A stretch of DNA of 64,000 nucleotides from Glycomyces terrestris (GCF_003933745.1 NZ_RSEB01000006.1:1-64000), one strand, 5' to 3'. Counted from the first letter of the stretch, positions 42,702-51,394 are shown. Notes: generated by a model not told the origin, from the letters alone. Numbers and translations are program-made.

Positions 42702-43130
42702 CTAGTCGAGTTCGAGCGCGAAGTGGAAGGCCATGATGGTCAGCCGCTCCCGCATGTAGAAGCGGTGGGCGTCGCGCCGGTGGGTTGCGGAGTCGAGGTG
42801 GAACGCGGTGCAGCCGAGTTCGCGCGCTCGCCGCTTCAGGTATTCCAGCAGCGCGTGCCCGACTCCGGTGGAGCGGGCCTCGGTGAGCGTGACCAGGTCG
42901 TCGACGTACAGCATCCGGAGCCGGTTGGTGTTCGCCACGGTTCGCCAGCCCGCCACCCCCACGCAGCGGCCCTCCGAGTACGCCGCGGTGAAGCGCAGTC
43001 CCTGCCCGTGGCCCTCGTCGTATACGGCGAGGAAGTCATCGGCGCTCAGGTGCGGGCGCAGCTCTCGGAGGACGGGCAGCAGCTCGGTGGTGAGCCGCGC
43101 GTCCCCGGGCTCGATGTCGACGATCTCCAT
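42702..43130 (-). CDS. GNAT-family N-acetyltransferase
   Basis: 142 residues. The GNAT acetyl-CoA motif is in LYVDDLVTLTEARSTGVGHALLEYLKRRARELG (R-x2-G-x-G/A pattern as RSTGVG), with FHLDSATHRRDAHRFYMRERL as the C-terminal part. TACAAT ends 6 bases before the ATG, so the transcript is probably leaderless. It is upstream of nothing on its strand but a regulator's end. Acceptor substrate unknown. Confidence 0.85.
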   Translation of the reverse strand: MEIVDIEPGDARLTTELLPVLRELRPHLSADDFLAVYDEGHGQGLRFTAAYSEGRCVGVAGWRTVANTNRLRMLYVDDLVTLTEARSTGVGHALLEYLKRRARELGCTAFHLDSATHRRDAHRFYMRERLTIMAFHFALELD

Positions 43131-43208
43131 CGCGGAATTGTACGAGCGCCCGGCCGCGCTCGACCGGCCGCGTCGCCGCCGCGAAGCCGTTGCAGGCGAA
43201 GGCCGTCG

Positions 43209-44417
43209 CTATGCGGGTTCGGCCAGCACGTCCTTCCCGAAGGGACCGCCGCGCCGGAGCCAGAGGGCGATGCCGGCGACGCCGAAGACGGCGCTGAGCA
43301 GGAACGGCGCGTCGAGACCGGAGACGGTCGCGATGAGGCCGCCCGCCAGGGCGCCGAGGGCTTCGGCGCCGAGCACCGCCGTGCGCGCCGCGGCGATGGT
43401 GCGGCCGAGGAGGTCGGACGGGACCAGGCGGTGGCGCAGCGAGGTGACCGCGACGTTGAAGACCCCGAACGCGGCGCTCGTGACCAGGATGACCGCGACC
43501 GCCGACCACAGGTCCGGGGCCGCGACCAGCAGCATCGGCGTGAAGCTGATCGCCGCGGCCGTCGCGATCAGGACCCGGACGTGCCGACCGTCCCCGACCA
43601 GCCGGTCCGCGGTCCACGCCCCCGCAAGACCGCCGAAGGCGCCCACCGCGAGCAGCACGCCGAACCCGCTGGCGCCCAACCCGAGCCGCTGCCCGGCGAA
43701 GAGCACGAACGTGGCGAACCACGCGGCGTCCGCGAACGCGACGAGCGCCGACGTGGCGACGATCCTGCGCAGCGTCCGGTGCCGCCACAGCCACACCAGG
43801 CCCTCGCTCGCCTTGACCGGACGCGGCTTCCCGGCCGCGGCCGGCCTCGCGAGCAGCGCCGCGGGAATCGTCATCAGCAGCAGCACGCCGATCGCCAGCG
43901 CACCGCTGTTGAACGCGAACGGCAGCACGGCCCCGAGGCCGAACAGCGCCCCGCCGATGAGCGGCCCCGCGAACTCGTTGCCCACGACCTCACCGGACAC
44001 CATGCGGCTGTTCGCGCGCTCGATCAGCGCCGCGGGGACGAGTTTCGGCACCACGGTCTGCGCGACCGTGTCCCGCACGGTCTCCCCGACCCCGAGTGCG
44101 AACGCCGCCGCGACCACGATCGCGATCGGCGCATGCCCGGTCAGGAGCGCCACCACCAGGGCGGCCAGCACGCCGATGCGCATCAAGTCGGTGACGAGCA
44201 GCAGCCTCCGGGCCTGGTGCCGGTCGGCCAGCACCCCGGCCCACACGCCGGTGAGCAGCCACGGCAGCGCCGCCGCGGCGCCCACGGTGGCCACGGTGAA
44301 CGGGTCCTGCGACATGGAGGCGGCCAGCAGCGGGAACGCGGCGACCCGGATGCCGTCGCCGATGTTCGCCAGCACCATCGCAGCCCAGAACCGCCAGAAC
44401 GATCCGTCGAGCCTCAT
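43209..44417 (-). CDS. MFS transporter, drug-efflux type
   Basis: 402 residues, 10-12 TM helices. The loop 2-3 motif is VLADRHQARRLLLVTD, a variant of the MFS G-x3-D-R-x-GRR signature. It resembles the MFS group near enterobactin/macrolide exporters (EntS/MefA-like), which begin with 'FWRFWAAMVLANIGDGIR'. TACGAT lies 6 bases before the ATG, so the mRNA is likely leaderless, and the promoter is divergent with that of the next gene (start 44468). Confidence 0.86.
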   Translation of the reverse strand: MRLDGSFWRFWAAMVLANIGDGIRVAAFPLLAASMSQDPFTVATVGAAAALPWLLTGVWAGVLADRHQARRLLLVTDLMRIGVLAALVVALLTGHAPIAIVVAAAFALGVGETVRDTVAQTVVPKLVPAALIERANSRMVSGEVVGNEFAGPLIGGALFGLGAVLPFAFNSGALAIGVLLLMTIPAALLARPAAAGKPRPVKASEGLVWLWRHRTLRRIVATSALVAFADAAWFATFVLFAGQRLGLGASGFGVLLAVGAFGGLAGAWTADRLVGDGRHVRVLIATAAAISFTPMLLVAAPDLWSAVAVILVTSAAFGVFNVAVTSLRHRLVPSDLLGRTIAAARTAVLGAEALGALAGGLIATVSGLDAPFLLSAVFGVAGIALWLRRGGPFGKDVLAEPA

Positions 44418-44467
44418 GCCCCGATCGTAGGAGTCCGAGCGAGTCGGCGGCCGTTATGGTGGGCGCC

Positions 44468-44884
44468 ATGGGTTCATGGGGAGTCAAGGCGCTGGAGAGC
44501 GACGAGGGCCTCGAGGTGCTCGCGCTGGTACAGGGCCTCGCTCAAGGCCGGGGCCGGCTGACCGCCGACGAGCTGGTCGCCGCCGCCCGCGCGGAGGGAC
44601 TGCTCGGCGGCGACCCCGCCGTCGACGAGTACCTCTACGACATGACCGCGCTGGCGCTCGCCGAGATCCTCACCGGCGACACCGGGCAACTGGTGGACCC
44701 GGGCTTCTTCGGGACCGCCTTCGCTCCGACGCCTGAAGGCACTGCCGCCCTTATTGAGTGGGTGACGCAACTGCGCGACGGCGACCCGGAACGGGAGTTC
44801 CGTGAGCTGCGGATGCACGACCCGCGGCAGGTCGAGCACGTCTCCAAGGTCCTCGACGGCCTGGGCCGCCTCCAGACCCCGTGA
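44468..44884 (+). CDS. Protein of unknown function, 138 residues
   Basis: Begins MGSWGVKALESDEGLEVL, which recalls the MGxWGxxxxxxD start of DUF4259 proteins, but I do not see more of that family. No signal peptide or TM helix. TATGGT lies 7 bases before this ATG, supporting it over the in-frame ATG 12 bases upstream. The stop codon lies at the edge of the first 77-base repeat copy, so the 3' end may have been shaped by repeat exchange. Confidence 0.7.
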   Translation: MGSWGVKALESDEGLEVLALVQGLAQGRGRLTADELVAAARAEGLLGGDPAVDEYLYDMTALALAEILTGDTGQLVDPGFFGTAFAPTPEGTAALIEWVTQLRDGDPEREFRELRMHDPRQVEHVSKVLDGLGRLQTP

Positions 44885-44885
44885 C

Positions 44886-44962
44886 AGCCCGAGCCGGCCC
44901 GCGCACGGACCACCGCTTCCGGCTCCGATCCTGGGCAGCGTGACCGAGCACTGCACCGGCCC
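44886..44962. repeat. 77-base direct repeat, copy A
   Basis: Copy A of a 77-base direct repeat, beginning AGCCCGAGCCGGCCCGCGC and ending GAGCACTGCACCGGCC. It lies immediately after the stop of the 138-residue gene. Copy B starts 103 bases later and differs at about 5 positions; both are also preceded by CCCCGTGA. Confidence 0.8.
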
Positions 44963-44988
44963 CACCTCGGCCCCGCACCACCCCGTGA

Positions 44989-45065
44989 AGCCCGAGCTGG
45001 CCCGCGCACGGACTACCGCTTCCGGCTCCGCCCCTGGGCAGCGCGACCGAGCACTGCACCGGCCC
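44989..45065. repeat. 77-base direct repeat, copy B
   Basis: Copy B of the repeat at 44886-44962 (about 94% identical by eye). The stop codon and the last 17 or so codons of the response-regulator gene on the minus strand are inside it, so that protein's extreme C-terminus is made of repeat sequence. Confidence 0.8.
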
Positions 45066-45768
45066 TGATCGGGAAAGTGTTGCACCGCAACGATAATGAC
45101 GATTCGCGGCCGCCTCGGGGACGGACGAAACCCGATTCGTAGGCGATGATGACCGCCTCGGTGCGGTTCGCGGCCCCGAGCTTGGTGAGCACGCTGCGGA
45201 CGTGGGACTTGACCGTCTCCAGCGACAGGAACAGCCGCGAGGCGATCGCCTGGTTCGCCAGGCCCTCGGCGATCAGGCGCAGGACCTCGGCTTCGCGCTT
45301 GGTGAGGGCCATCGGGCCGTGGGCGTTGCCCGGCGGCGGGGCGTGCTCGGCGGCGAGCGTGCGGATCGCCTCGGGGAACAGCAGGCCGTCGCCGGCGGCG
45401 ACGGTGAGGATCGCGCGGGCGATCTGCTCGATGTCGCTGCGCTTGAGGATGAAGCCCGCCGCACCGGCGCGCAGCGCGCGGTAGACGTACTCGTCGTTCT
45501 CGAACGTGGTGATGACGAGGACCTGCGGCGGTGCCTCCAGGGCCTCGCGCAGCGTCCTGGTCGCCTCGATGCCGTCCATGCCCGGCATGCGCACGTCCAT
45601 GAGCACCACGTCGGGCCGGTGCAGGCGCACCAGCGGCAGCACCTGGTCGCCGCCGGAGGCCTCCGCCACCGGCTCGATCTCGGGCCGGGCGGCGAGGAGG
45701 GCGCGCAGTCCGGTGCGCACGAGCGGGTCGTCGTCGGCGATGAGGACCGACACCGGCGGAGTGGGCAT
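45013..45768 (-). CDS. LuxR-type response regulator (NarL family)
   Basis: 251 residues from the ATG at 45768. Receiver domain: acidic pocket in LIADDDPLVRTG, phospho-Asp in VVLMDVRMPGMDG, Thr in VLVITTFEND and Lys in GFILKRSD. The C-terminal LuxR HTH reads LTKREAEVLRLIAEGLANQAIASRLFLSLETVKSHVRSVLTKLG. Natural NarL proteins end soon after that; here about 35 further residues come partly from the 77-base repeat. CATCAT lies 6 bases before the ATG. Its partner is probably the DesK-like kinase at 46832, across the CPBP gene. Confidence 0.9.
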   Translation of the reverse strand: MPTPPVSVLIADDDPLVRTGLRALLAARPEIEPVAEASGGDQVLPLVRLHRPDVVLMDVRMPGMDGIEATRTLREALEAPPQVLVITTFENDEYVYRALRAGAAGFILKRSDIEQIARAILTVAAGDGLLFPEAIRTLAAEHAPPPGNAHGPMALTKREAEVLRLIAEGLANQAIASRLFLSLETVKSHVRSVLTKLGAANRTEAVIIAYESGFVRPRGGRESSLSLRCNTFPIRAGAVLGRAAQGRSRKR

Positions 45769-45829
45769 CGCCCGATGATGCCACTCCGCCGGCGGCCCGG
45801 ACGCCGTGCCGGGAGCCAAAGCCGGTGAC

Positions 45830-46690
45830 TCAGCCGCGTGCGGCCGCGACCGGGCGAGGCTCCTGCTGCTCCGATGGCTCCGCCCGGTCGGCGGCGAGGC
45901 GGCCGCTGAAGATGATCCAGGCGGCGAGCGCCACCATCGGCACCGTGCCGACCAAGGTGTGCGCGACCGGACTGTCGTCGCCGAGGGCGGTGCCGACCAG
46001 CAGGGCGAGGATCATGTTGTTGCCCGCGTGCGCGAGGCTCGCGGCCCAGACCGATCCGCTGCGCATCCGGAACCAGGTGAGGATCACTTCCTGGAACATG
46101 AACGAGACCGTCCACACCGCCAGGCCGAGCGCGACGTTCGCGAACTCGATGTAGCCCAGGAACGCGAGCGGGTAGTGCCACACCGCCCAGATGAGGCCGG
46201 TCGCGAGCGTCGAGGCGAACGGCCGCTCCGGGAACAGGCGCAGGCGCAGGTAGCTCGTCCAGCCGTACTCCTCGCCCCAGTAGATCGGCGTCAGCACGAG
46301 GACCGCGAGCAGCAGCACCCCGATCGAGACCCACACCGGCTGCCCCGGCAGGAGCGCGAAGACCGACAGGTCGAACTCCCACATGCCGAGGCCCGCGGCC
46401 AGCGCGAGCGCGATGACGGCGAAGGCGAGCGGGCCGAGCCACGCGGCGAGGTACAGGCCGAGGTTCCGGCGGATCCGCGGCCGCATCCCGGCGTCCGCGA
46501 AGCCTTCGCGGGTGACCCATTTGCGGACGACGAACGCCGCGATGGCCGGGGTGAAGGCGATGCCGGCCAGCTGGACGAGCGGGTTCACCAGCGACAGGCC
46601 GAAGCCGAGGCGGGCGATGAACATCCCGGCCCAGGCCAGGCCGAAGGAGATGAGGATGAAGACGAGTACGCCCTTGGTGCGGGTCGTCAT
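45830..46690 (-). CDS. CPBP-family intramembrane metalloprotease
   Basis: 286 residues, about eight TM helices. It carries the CPBP (CAAX protease / bacteriocin-processing) motifs: motif 1 EEYGWTSYL (usual EExxxR, here with W-T), motif 2 WHYPLAF, and motif 3 HAGNN. These bind the catalytic zinc in the membrane. AGGA precedes the ATG. It lies between the response-regulator gene (same strand, downstream) and the histidine kinase gene (divergent), so it could be a target or accessory of that two-component system. Confidence 0.86.
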   Translation of the reverse strand: MTTRTKGVLVFILISFGLAWAGMFIARLGFGLSLVNPLVQLAGIAFTPAIAAFVVRKWVTREGFADAGMRPRIRRNLGLYLAAWLGPLAFAVIALALAAGLGMWEFDLSVFALLPGQPVWVSIGVLLLAVLVLTPIYWGEEYGWTSYLRLRLFPERPFASTLATGLIWAVWHYPLAFLGYIEFANVALGLAVWTVSFMFQEVILTWFRMRSGSVWAASLAHAGNNMILALLVGTALGDDSPVAHTLVGTVPMVALAAWIIFSGRLAADRAEPSEQQEPRPVAAARG

Positions 46691-46831
46691 GCGTAGAGGT
46701 CCTTTCGAATGCGGTGATACGCCCACAACCCTCGTCGCGGCGACGCCGCCTTGACTCCCTAGAAAGCGTGGTCTTGAGATCCCTCTCGCGAGGGAGGCGA
46801 CCCGCCGGGCGGCCCTGGCAGACTCGCCGCC

Positions 46832-48034
46832 ATGCGACAGTTCCTCCGCCTCCCGTTCACCGCCGTCCCGTACCTCGGCTGGATCCACGCCTGCCTCGCG
46901 ATGGTCCTCGCCGCCTCGATCGCGCTCGTCACCGCCGGGCTCCTCGTCTTCTGGCCCACCGCGATCCCGGCGCCGCTGTTCGTCGCGGCGGCGTGGTTCC
47001 TCACCGGCGCGGTCGGACTCCTGCGCCCGGCCCGTCGCGCCGGCCTGCGGCTCGCCAACGGCCTCTTGCGCACCGCACTCCCGGCGCCGCTGCGGCCGCG
47101 CCGGTTCGCCACCGCCGCCTGGCTGCTGTCGTGGACGGTCGCGGGCGGCGCGCTGGCCGCGGTCTCGACCGTCGCGCTGGCGGCCCTGGGGCTCCCGGTG
47201 GTGTGGTTCCGCGGCGGCGGAGCCGTGACCTTCGGGTCGGACCTGTCGGTCGAGCCCGGCGCGGCCGGCGCGTGGACGCTCGCCGCCGGGGCGGGAGCCT
47301 TGGTGGCGGCGGTGTACTGCTGCGCCGGGTACACGGTCCTCATGCGACGGCTCGCGGCCCAGCTCCTCGGTCCGGGACTCGCCGAGCGGCTCGCCGCGGC
47401 CGAGGCCGAAGCGGACCGCGCCGCCGCCCGCAACCAGCTGGCCCGCGACCTCCACGACTCGATCGGCCACACCCTCACCGCCTCCACCATCCAAGCGGCG
47501 GTCGCCAAGCAGGCCATGGAGTCCGACCCGGAGAGCGCGCGGCTCGCGATGGAGGCCATCGAGGGGACCTCCCGCGCGGCGCTCGAAGACCTCGACCGGG
47601 CGCTCGGCGTCCTCCGGGGCGAACCGGCCTCCACGCGCCCCGAGCCGACGCTCGCCGACCTCGACGCGCTCAGCGACCGGATCGCGCGCACGGGGACCGA
47701 GCTCGCCGTCGAACTCGACGGCGACCCCGGATCGGTGCCGGACGCGATCTCCCGGGAGGCGTACCGCATCGTCCAGGAAGGGGTCACGAACGCGCTGCGG
47801 CACGCGCCCGGGGCCGCGATCCGCGTGCGCCTCAGCGTCGCCGGGGACCGGCTGCACCTGCGGATCGTGAACGGACTCGTGGACGCCCCCGGCGAGCGGG
47901 CGGGCGGTCGCGGCCTCACCGGCGTCACCGAACGCGTCCGCGTCCTCGGCGGCCACGCCTCGGCCGGCCCGGAAGGCGGCTCGGAGTGGGCGCTCAGCGC
48001 GTCGCTGCCGCTACACGCCCCGGCACGGTCATGA
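46832..48034 (+). CDS. DesK-type sensor histidine kinase
   Basis: 400 residues. Four TM helices in the first 180 residues with little outside sequence, then a HisKA_3 dimer domain with the phospho-His in LARDLHDSIGHTL and a HATPase domain with the N-box EGVTNALRHA and GGRGLTGVTERVRVLGG. The family phosphorylates NarL-type regulators, such as the one at 45013-45768. CAGACT lies 7 bases before the ATG and no Shine-Dalgarno is present. The sensor helices suggest detection of membrane state or a lipophilic signal. Confidence 0.9.
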   Translation: MRQFLRLPFTAVPYLGWIHACLAMVLAASIALVTAGLLVFWPTAIPAPLFVAAAWFLTGAVGLLRPARRAGLRLANGLLRTALPAPLRPRRFATAAWLLSWTVAGGALAAVSTVALAALGLPVVWFRGGGAVTFGSDLSVEPGAAGAWTLAAGAGALVAAVYCCAGYTVLMRRLAAQLLGPGLAERLAAAEAEADRAAARNQLARDLHDSIGHTLTASTIQAAVAKQAMESDPESARLAMEAIEGTSRAALEDLDRALGVLRGEPASTRPEPTLADLDALSDRIARTGTELAVELDGDPGSVPDAISREAYRIVQEGVTNALRHAPGAAIRVRLSVAGDRLHLRIVNGLVDAPGERAGGRGLTGVTERVRVLGGHASAGPEGGSEWALSASLPLHAPARS

Positions 48035-48057
48035 GGCCGCAACCGGTGCCGTGTCCA

Positions 48058-48086
48058 TTGACAACATATCGACGAATCTCTATAGT
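48058..48086 (+). promoter_or_regulatory. Near-consensus housekeeping promoter
   Basis: TTGACA (48058-48063), 17 bases, TATAGT (48081-48086). This is the closest match to the vegetative promoter consensus I find in the window, lying in locally AT-rich DNA 160 bases before the lectin gene. Downstream at about 48115, CGAACGTTTCG is an imperfect dyad that could bind a LacI-type repressor. Confidence 0.75.
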
Positions 48087-48247
48087 TCGAGTCATCTTAA
48101 TTTCGGGCGGCGCTTCGAACGTTTCGGAACCGGCTTCGGCCTGTGAGCGATAACCACAGAGGCGCCTCCCGATACCGATGGGCCGCAGGCAGTCTGGTCG
48201 CTCCGATATGGGAGCGCTTGCCGCCGCGGCACGCAGAGGAGAACTCG

Positions 48248-48859
48248 ATGACTTCGGCCGCACCCGATCTCCCGACCCTCGCCCGCCGGATTCGCGGCTT
48301 CGCCGTGCTCGCAGCGGCCGTCGTGCTCGCCACCGCCGCGCTCGTCTCGTTGCAGGCCGACCGCGCCGACGCCCAGCCGCCCGACACGAGCGGCTGGTAC
48401 ACGATCGTCTCCCGCCACTCCGGCCTCGCCTTCGACATCCAAGGCGCCTCGACCGCGACCGGCGCGATCCTCACCCAGTACACCGCCTCCCAGGGCGCCA
48501 ACCAGCAGTTCCGGTTCATCGACTCCGGCGGCGGCTACTACCGCATCCAGGCGCGCCACTCCGGCCAGGTCCTCGACGTCTGGAACTTCAGCACCGCCGA
48601 CGGCGGCACCGTCGCCCAGTACACCAACGTCAACGGCACCAACCAGCAGTGGCAGGTCACCAGGAACTCGGCCGGCTACTACACCTTCCTGAACCGCCAC
48701 TCCGGCAAGGCCCTCGACGTCTACAACTGGTCCACCACCGCCGGCGACCCGATCCGCCAATGGGCCCCCACCGGCGCCACGAACCAGCAGTTCTCCCTGG
48801 TCCCCGCCGAAACCGTCTGCGGCGGCGACGCGCTCCTCGCCGACTTCGCCTCCGCCTGA
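48248..48859 (+). CDS. Secreted ricin-type beta-trefoil lectin protein
   Basis: 203 residues from the ATG at 48248. An N-terminal signal (RRIRGFAVLAAAVVLATAALVSL) precedes a single beta-trefoil with three repeats, each with the hydrophobic QxW-like end: NQQFRF, NQQWQV and NQQFSL, and repeated RHSGLAFDI / RHSGQVLDV / RHSGKALDV. It binds carbohydrates outside the cell. There is no catalytic domain; the next gene encodes a GH43 enzyme without a lectin domain, so the two may be a split version of the usual GH43-RICIN fusion. The protein ends with a short CGGD tail. Confidence 0.88.
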   Translation: MTSAAPDLPTLARRIRGFAVLAAAVVLATAALVSLQADRADAQPPDTSGWYTIVSRHSGLAFDIQGASTATGAILTQYTASQGANQQFRFIDSGGGYYRIQARHSGQVLDVWNFSTADGGTVAQYTNVNGTNQQWQVTRNSAGYYTFLNRHSGKALDVYNWSTTAGDPIRQWAPTGATNQQFSLVPAETVCGGDALLADFASA

Positions 48860-48939
48860 CCGACCCGGGGCCGGGCCGCGGCGGCGCACCCGCCGGTCCG
48901 CGCCGCCCCGCCCGGTCCCGCCTCCTGAAAGGACTCCCC

Positions 48940-50565
48940 ATGCCGACACCCGAGGGCACCCCCGCGTCCTGGCTGGACCGCCCGGGCCGCCGCCGCAGCC
49001 TCTTCATCGGCGGCGCCGGCGTGCTCGCCGGGGCCGCCGCCGCGAGCGCGCTCCTGCCGTTCACCGGCGCCGAAGCCCAGCAGAGCTACGCGAACCCCGT
49101 GGTCTGGCAGGACTTCGCCGACGTCGAGGTCATCCGCGTCGGGTCCGACTTCTACATGACGGCCTCCACGATGCACTACTCGCCCGGCGCGCCCGTGCTG
49201 CGCTCGCGCGACCTCGTCAACTGGGAGTTCATCGGCCACTCGGTGCCGCGCCTTGACTTCGGGGCGAAGTACGACCTGTCCGGCGGCCGCGGCTACGTGC
49301 GCGGCATCTGGGCCTCGACCATCGCCTACCGCGCCTCCGAGCGCCGCTACTACTGGCTCGGCCAGATCGACTTCGCGCGGTCCTACATGTACACCGCGAC
49401 CGACCCCGCCGGCCCCTGGACCCGCCACGCCGAGCTCGCCCGCGCCTACTACGACGCCGGCATGCTCGTCGACACCGACAACACGATGTACGTCGCCTAC
49501 GGCAACACCCAGATCTCGGTCGCCCAGCTCTCGGCCGACGGCCGCACCGAGGTCCGCAACCAGCAGGTCTTCACCACCCCGTCGAGCATCGGCACCCTCG
49601 AAGGCGCCCGCTTCTACAAGATCAACGGCAGCTACTACATCTTCCTCACCCGCCCCGCCAACGGCCAGTACATCCTCAAGTCCAGTTCCCCTTGGGGCCC
49701 TTACGAACTGCGCCAAGTGCTGCTGAACATGCCGGGCCCGATCAGCGGCGGCGGCGTCCCCCACCAGGGCGGACTCGTCTCCACCCCGGCCGGCGCCTGG
49801 TACTACATGGCCTTCGTCGACGCCTACCCCGGCGGCCGCATGCCCGCGCTCGCGCCCATCACCTGGACCTCGGACGGCTGGCCGCAGGTCACCACCGTGA
49901 ACGGCGCCTGGGGGAGCAGCTACCCCTTCCCGAACCTGACGCCGCAGCCCGTGCCGCCCCTGACCGGGACCGACACCTTCACCTCGTCCGCGCTCGCCCC
50001 GAAGTGGGAGTGGAACCACAACCCGGACAACACGAAGTGGTCCACCGGCGCGGGCCTGCGCCTCCAGACCGCCACCGTCACGAACGACCTCTACAACGCG
50101 CGCAACACCCTCACCCACCGCATCCAGGGCCCGTCCTCGACCGCCACGGTCGAGATCAACCCCTCCGCGATGATCGACGGCGACCGCGCCGGCCTCGCGA
50201 TGCTGCGCGACTCCTCGGCCTGGATCGGCCTGCGCCGCGACAACGGCGTCACCCGCATCTCCATGACCGACGGCCTCACCATGGACTCGAACTGGAACAC
50301 CACCGGCACCGGCACCGAGCGCGCCACCGCCGACCCGTGCTCCGACCGCGTCTGGCTGCGGGTCACGGCCGACATCCGCCCCGGCTCGGGGCGCCAGGCC
50401 GCCTTCTCCTACAGCACCGACGGGTCGGCGTTCATCCCGCTCGGTCCCGCCTTCACGCTCAACAGCAACTGGACCTTCTTCATGGGCTACCGCTTCGCGG
50501 TCTTCAACTACGCCACCCGTGCCCTCGGCGGCGCCGTCACCGTCAACCGCTTCACCGTCGCCTGA
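48940..50565 (+). CDS. Secreted glycoside hydrolase family 43
   Basis: 541 residues. A Tat-like signal (RRRSLFIGGAGVLAGAAAASALL, cleavage near 45) is followed by a five-bladed beta-propeller: catalytic base Asp in WQDFADVEVIRVGSDFY, then RGIWASTIAYR, and the general acid Glu in GTLEGARFYKINGSYY. A C-terminal beta-sandwich of the GH43_C2 type completes it (DTFTSSALAPKWEWNHNPDN, then LTHRIQGPSSTATVEI). Expected beta-xylosidase, arabinofuranosidase or related activity on hemicellulose. GAAAGGA precedes the ATG. It is co-transcribed with the lectin gene 80 bases upstream. Confidence 0.88.
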   Translation: MPTPEGTPASWLDRPGRRRSLFIGGAGVLAGAAAASALLPFTGAEAQQSYANPVVWQDFADVEVIRVGSDFYMTASTMHYSPGAPVLRSRDLVNWEFIGHSVPRLDFGAKYDLSGGRGYVRGIWASTIAYRASERRYYWLGQIDFARSYMYTATDPAGPWTRHAELARAYYDAGMLVDTDNTMYVAYGNTQISVAQLSADGRTEVRNQQVFTTPSSIGTLEGARFYKINGSYYIFLTRPANGQYILKSSSPWGPYELRQVLLNMPGPISGGGVPHQGGLVSTPAGAWYYMAFVDAYPGGRMPALAPITWTSDGWPQVTTVNGAWGSSYPFPNLTPQPVPPLTGTDTFTSSALAPKWEWNHNPDNTKWSTGAGLRLQTATVTNDLYNARNTLTHRIQGPSSTATVEINPSAMIDGDRAGLAMLRDSSAWIGLRRDNGVTRISMTDGLTMDSNWNTTGTGTERATADPCSDRVWLRVTADIRPGSGRQAAFSYSTDGSAFIPLGPAFTLNSNWTFFMGYRFAVFNYATRALGGAVTVNRFTVA

Positions 50566-50599
50566 GCCCGGGAGCCCCGCGAGGCGGGCCCCGACCGGC

Positions 50600-51142
50600 C
50601 TACCGGTACTCGTTGAACCGCAGCGTGTTCCCGAACGGGTCGATCACGGCCATCTCGCGGGCGCCCCACGGGACGTCCTCGACGCCCGGGTTCAGGTTCG
50701 GGTAGTGCTTGGCCGCGAGTTCGCGGTAAAACGCGTCGAGCCCGGTCAGCGGCACGAAGACGACGACGCCGGGGCTGCCGTCGCCGTGGTGCTCGCTCAG
50801 GTGCAGCACGGTGTCGCCGCGCTCGACCTGCGTGTACAGCGGCGCGCCGTCCTCGAACCGGTGCTCCCACGCCACCTCGAACCCGAGGTAGTCGAGGTAG
50901 AACTCGCGGGCCTTCGCCTCGGAGAAGGTCCGCAGGACCGGCACGGGCGCCCCGAGCCTCGCGGCCCCGCGGGCCCGCTCGGCGGCGGTGAGCTTGGCGG
51001 CCAGCACGTTCCAGTCGTCGAACCCGAACTGGCGGGCCACGATCTCGAGGCTCCGGCTGTGGGTGAGCCCGGTCAGGCCGTGCCGCTCGAGTTCGGCGCG
51101 CAGGGTCTTGGCCATCGTCTTGGCGTCGCGGAAATCGCGCAT
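50600..51142 (-). CDS. Glyoxalase/bleomycin-resistance superfamily protein
   Basis: 180 residues. The first 55 form a small helical domain (AKTLRAELERHGLTGLTHSRSLEIVARQFGFDDWNVLAAKL), as in the 'glyoxalase superfamily' proteins of actinomycetes. The rest is one vicinal-oxygen-chelate module (PVLRTFSEAKAREFYLDYLGFEVAWEHRF, DTVLHLSEHHGD, MAVIDPFGNTLRFNE). It could bind and sequester a drug, or act as a metal enzyme. AAGGA lies before the ATG. The 250 bases upstream, to the dehydrogenase stop, hold no supported gene. Confidence 0.83.
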   Translation of the reverse strand: MRDFRDAKTMAKTLRAELERHGLTGLTHSRSLEIVARQFGFDDWNVLAAKLTAAERARGAARLGAPVPVLRTFSEAKAREFYLDYLGFEVAWEHRFEDGAPLYTQVERGDTVLHLSEHHGDGSPGVVVFVPLTGLDAFYRELAAKHYPNLNPGVEDVPWGAREMAVIDPFGNTLRFNEYR

Positions 51143-51394
51143 GAGGTCGTCCTTCTCGCGGCGAAGGTCATGTCCAGTGCCTGCGTTGCTGCCATGGTCG
51201 CCGCCGGAAGCGAGGAAGACCGTCGAGCGGATCGCGATGCGTTCACCGTGCCCCGGAGGGCGCAGGCGGCCGGCCGCATCAGCCGCGGCCAGCCTAGCCG
51301 CCGCGATCGGCCCCGGTCAACCGCACCGCTGCTCCCGAAGCACCGCTGCACCGGACGAGCGGACACCCGGTCCCAGCGTCCCGCCCGCCGGCGG

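Noticed and set aside
44886..45065. Repeats at 44.9 kb as a CRISPR array or attachment site
   Set aside because: Only two copies, unit of 77 bases with a 26-base gap, no cas genes, no integrase, no tRNA nearby.
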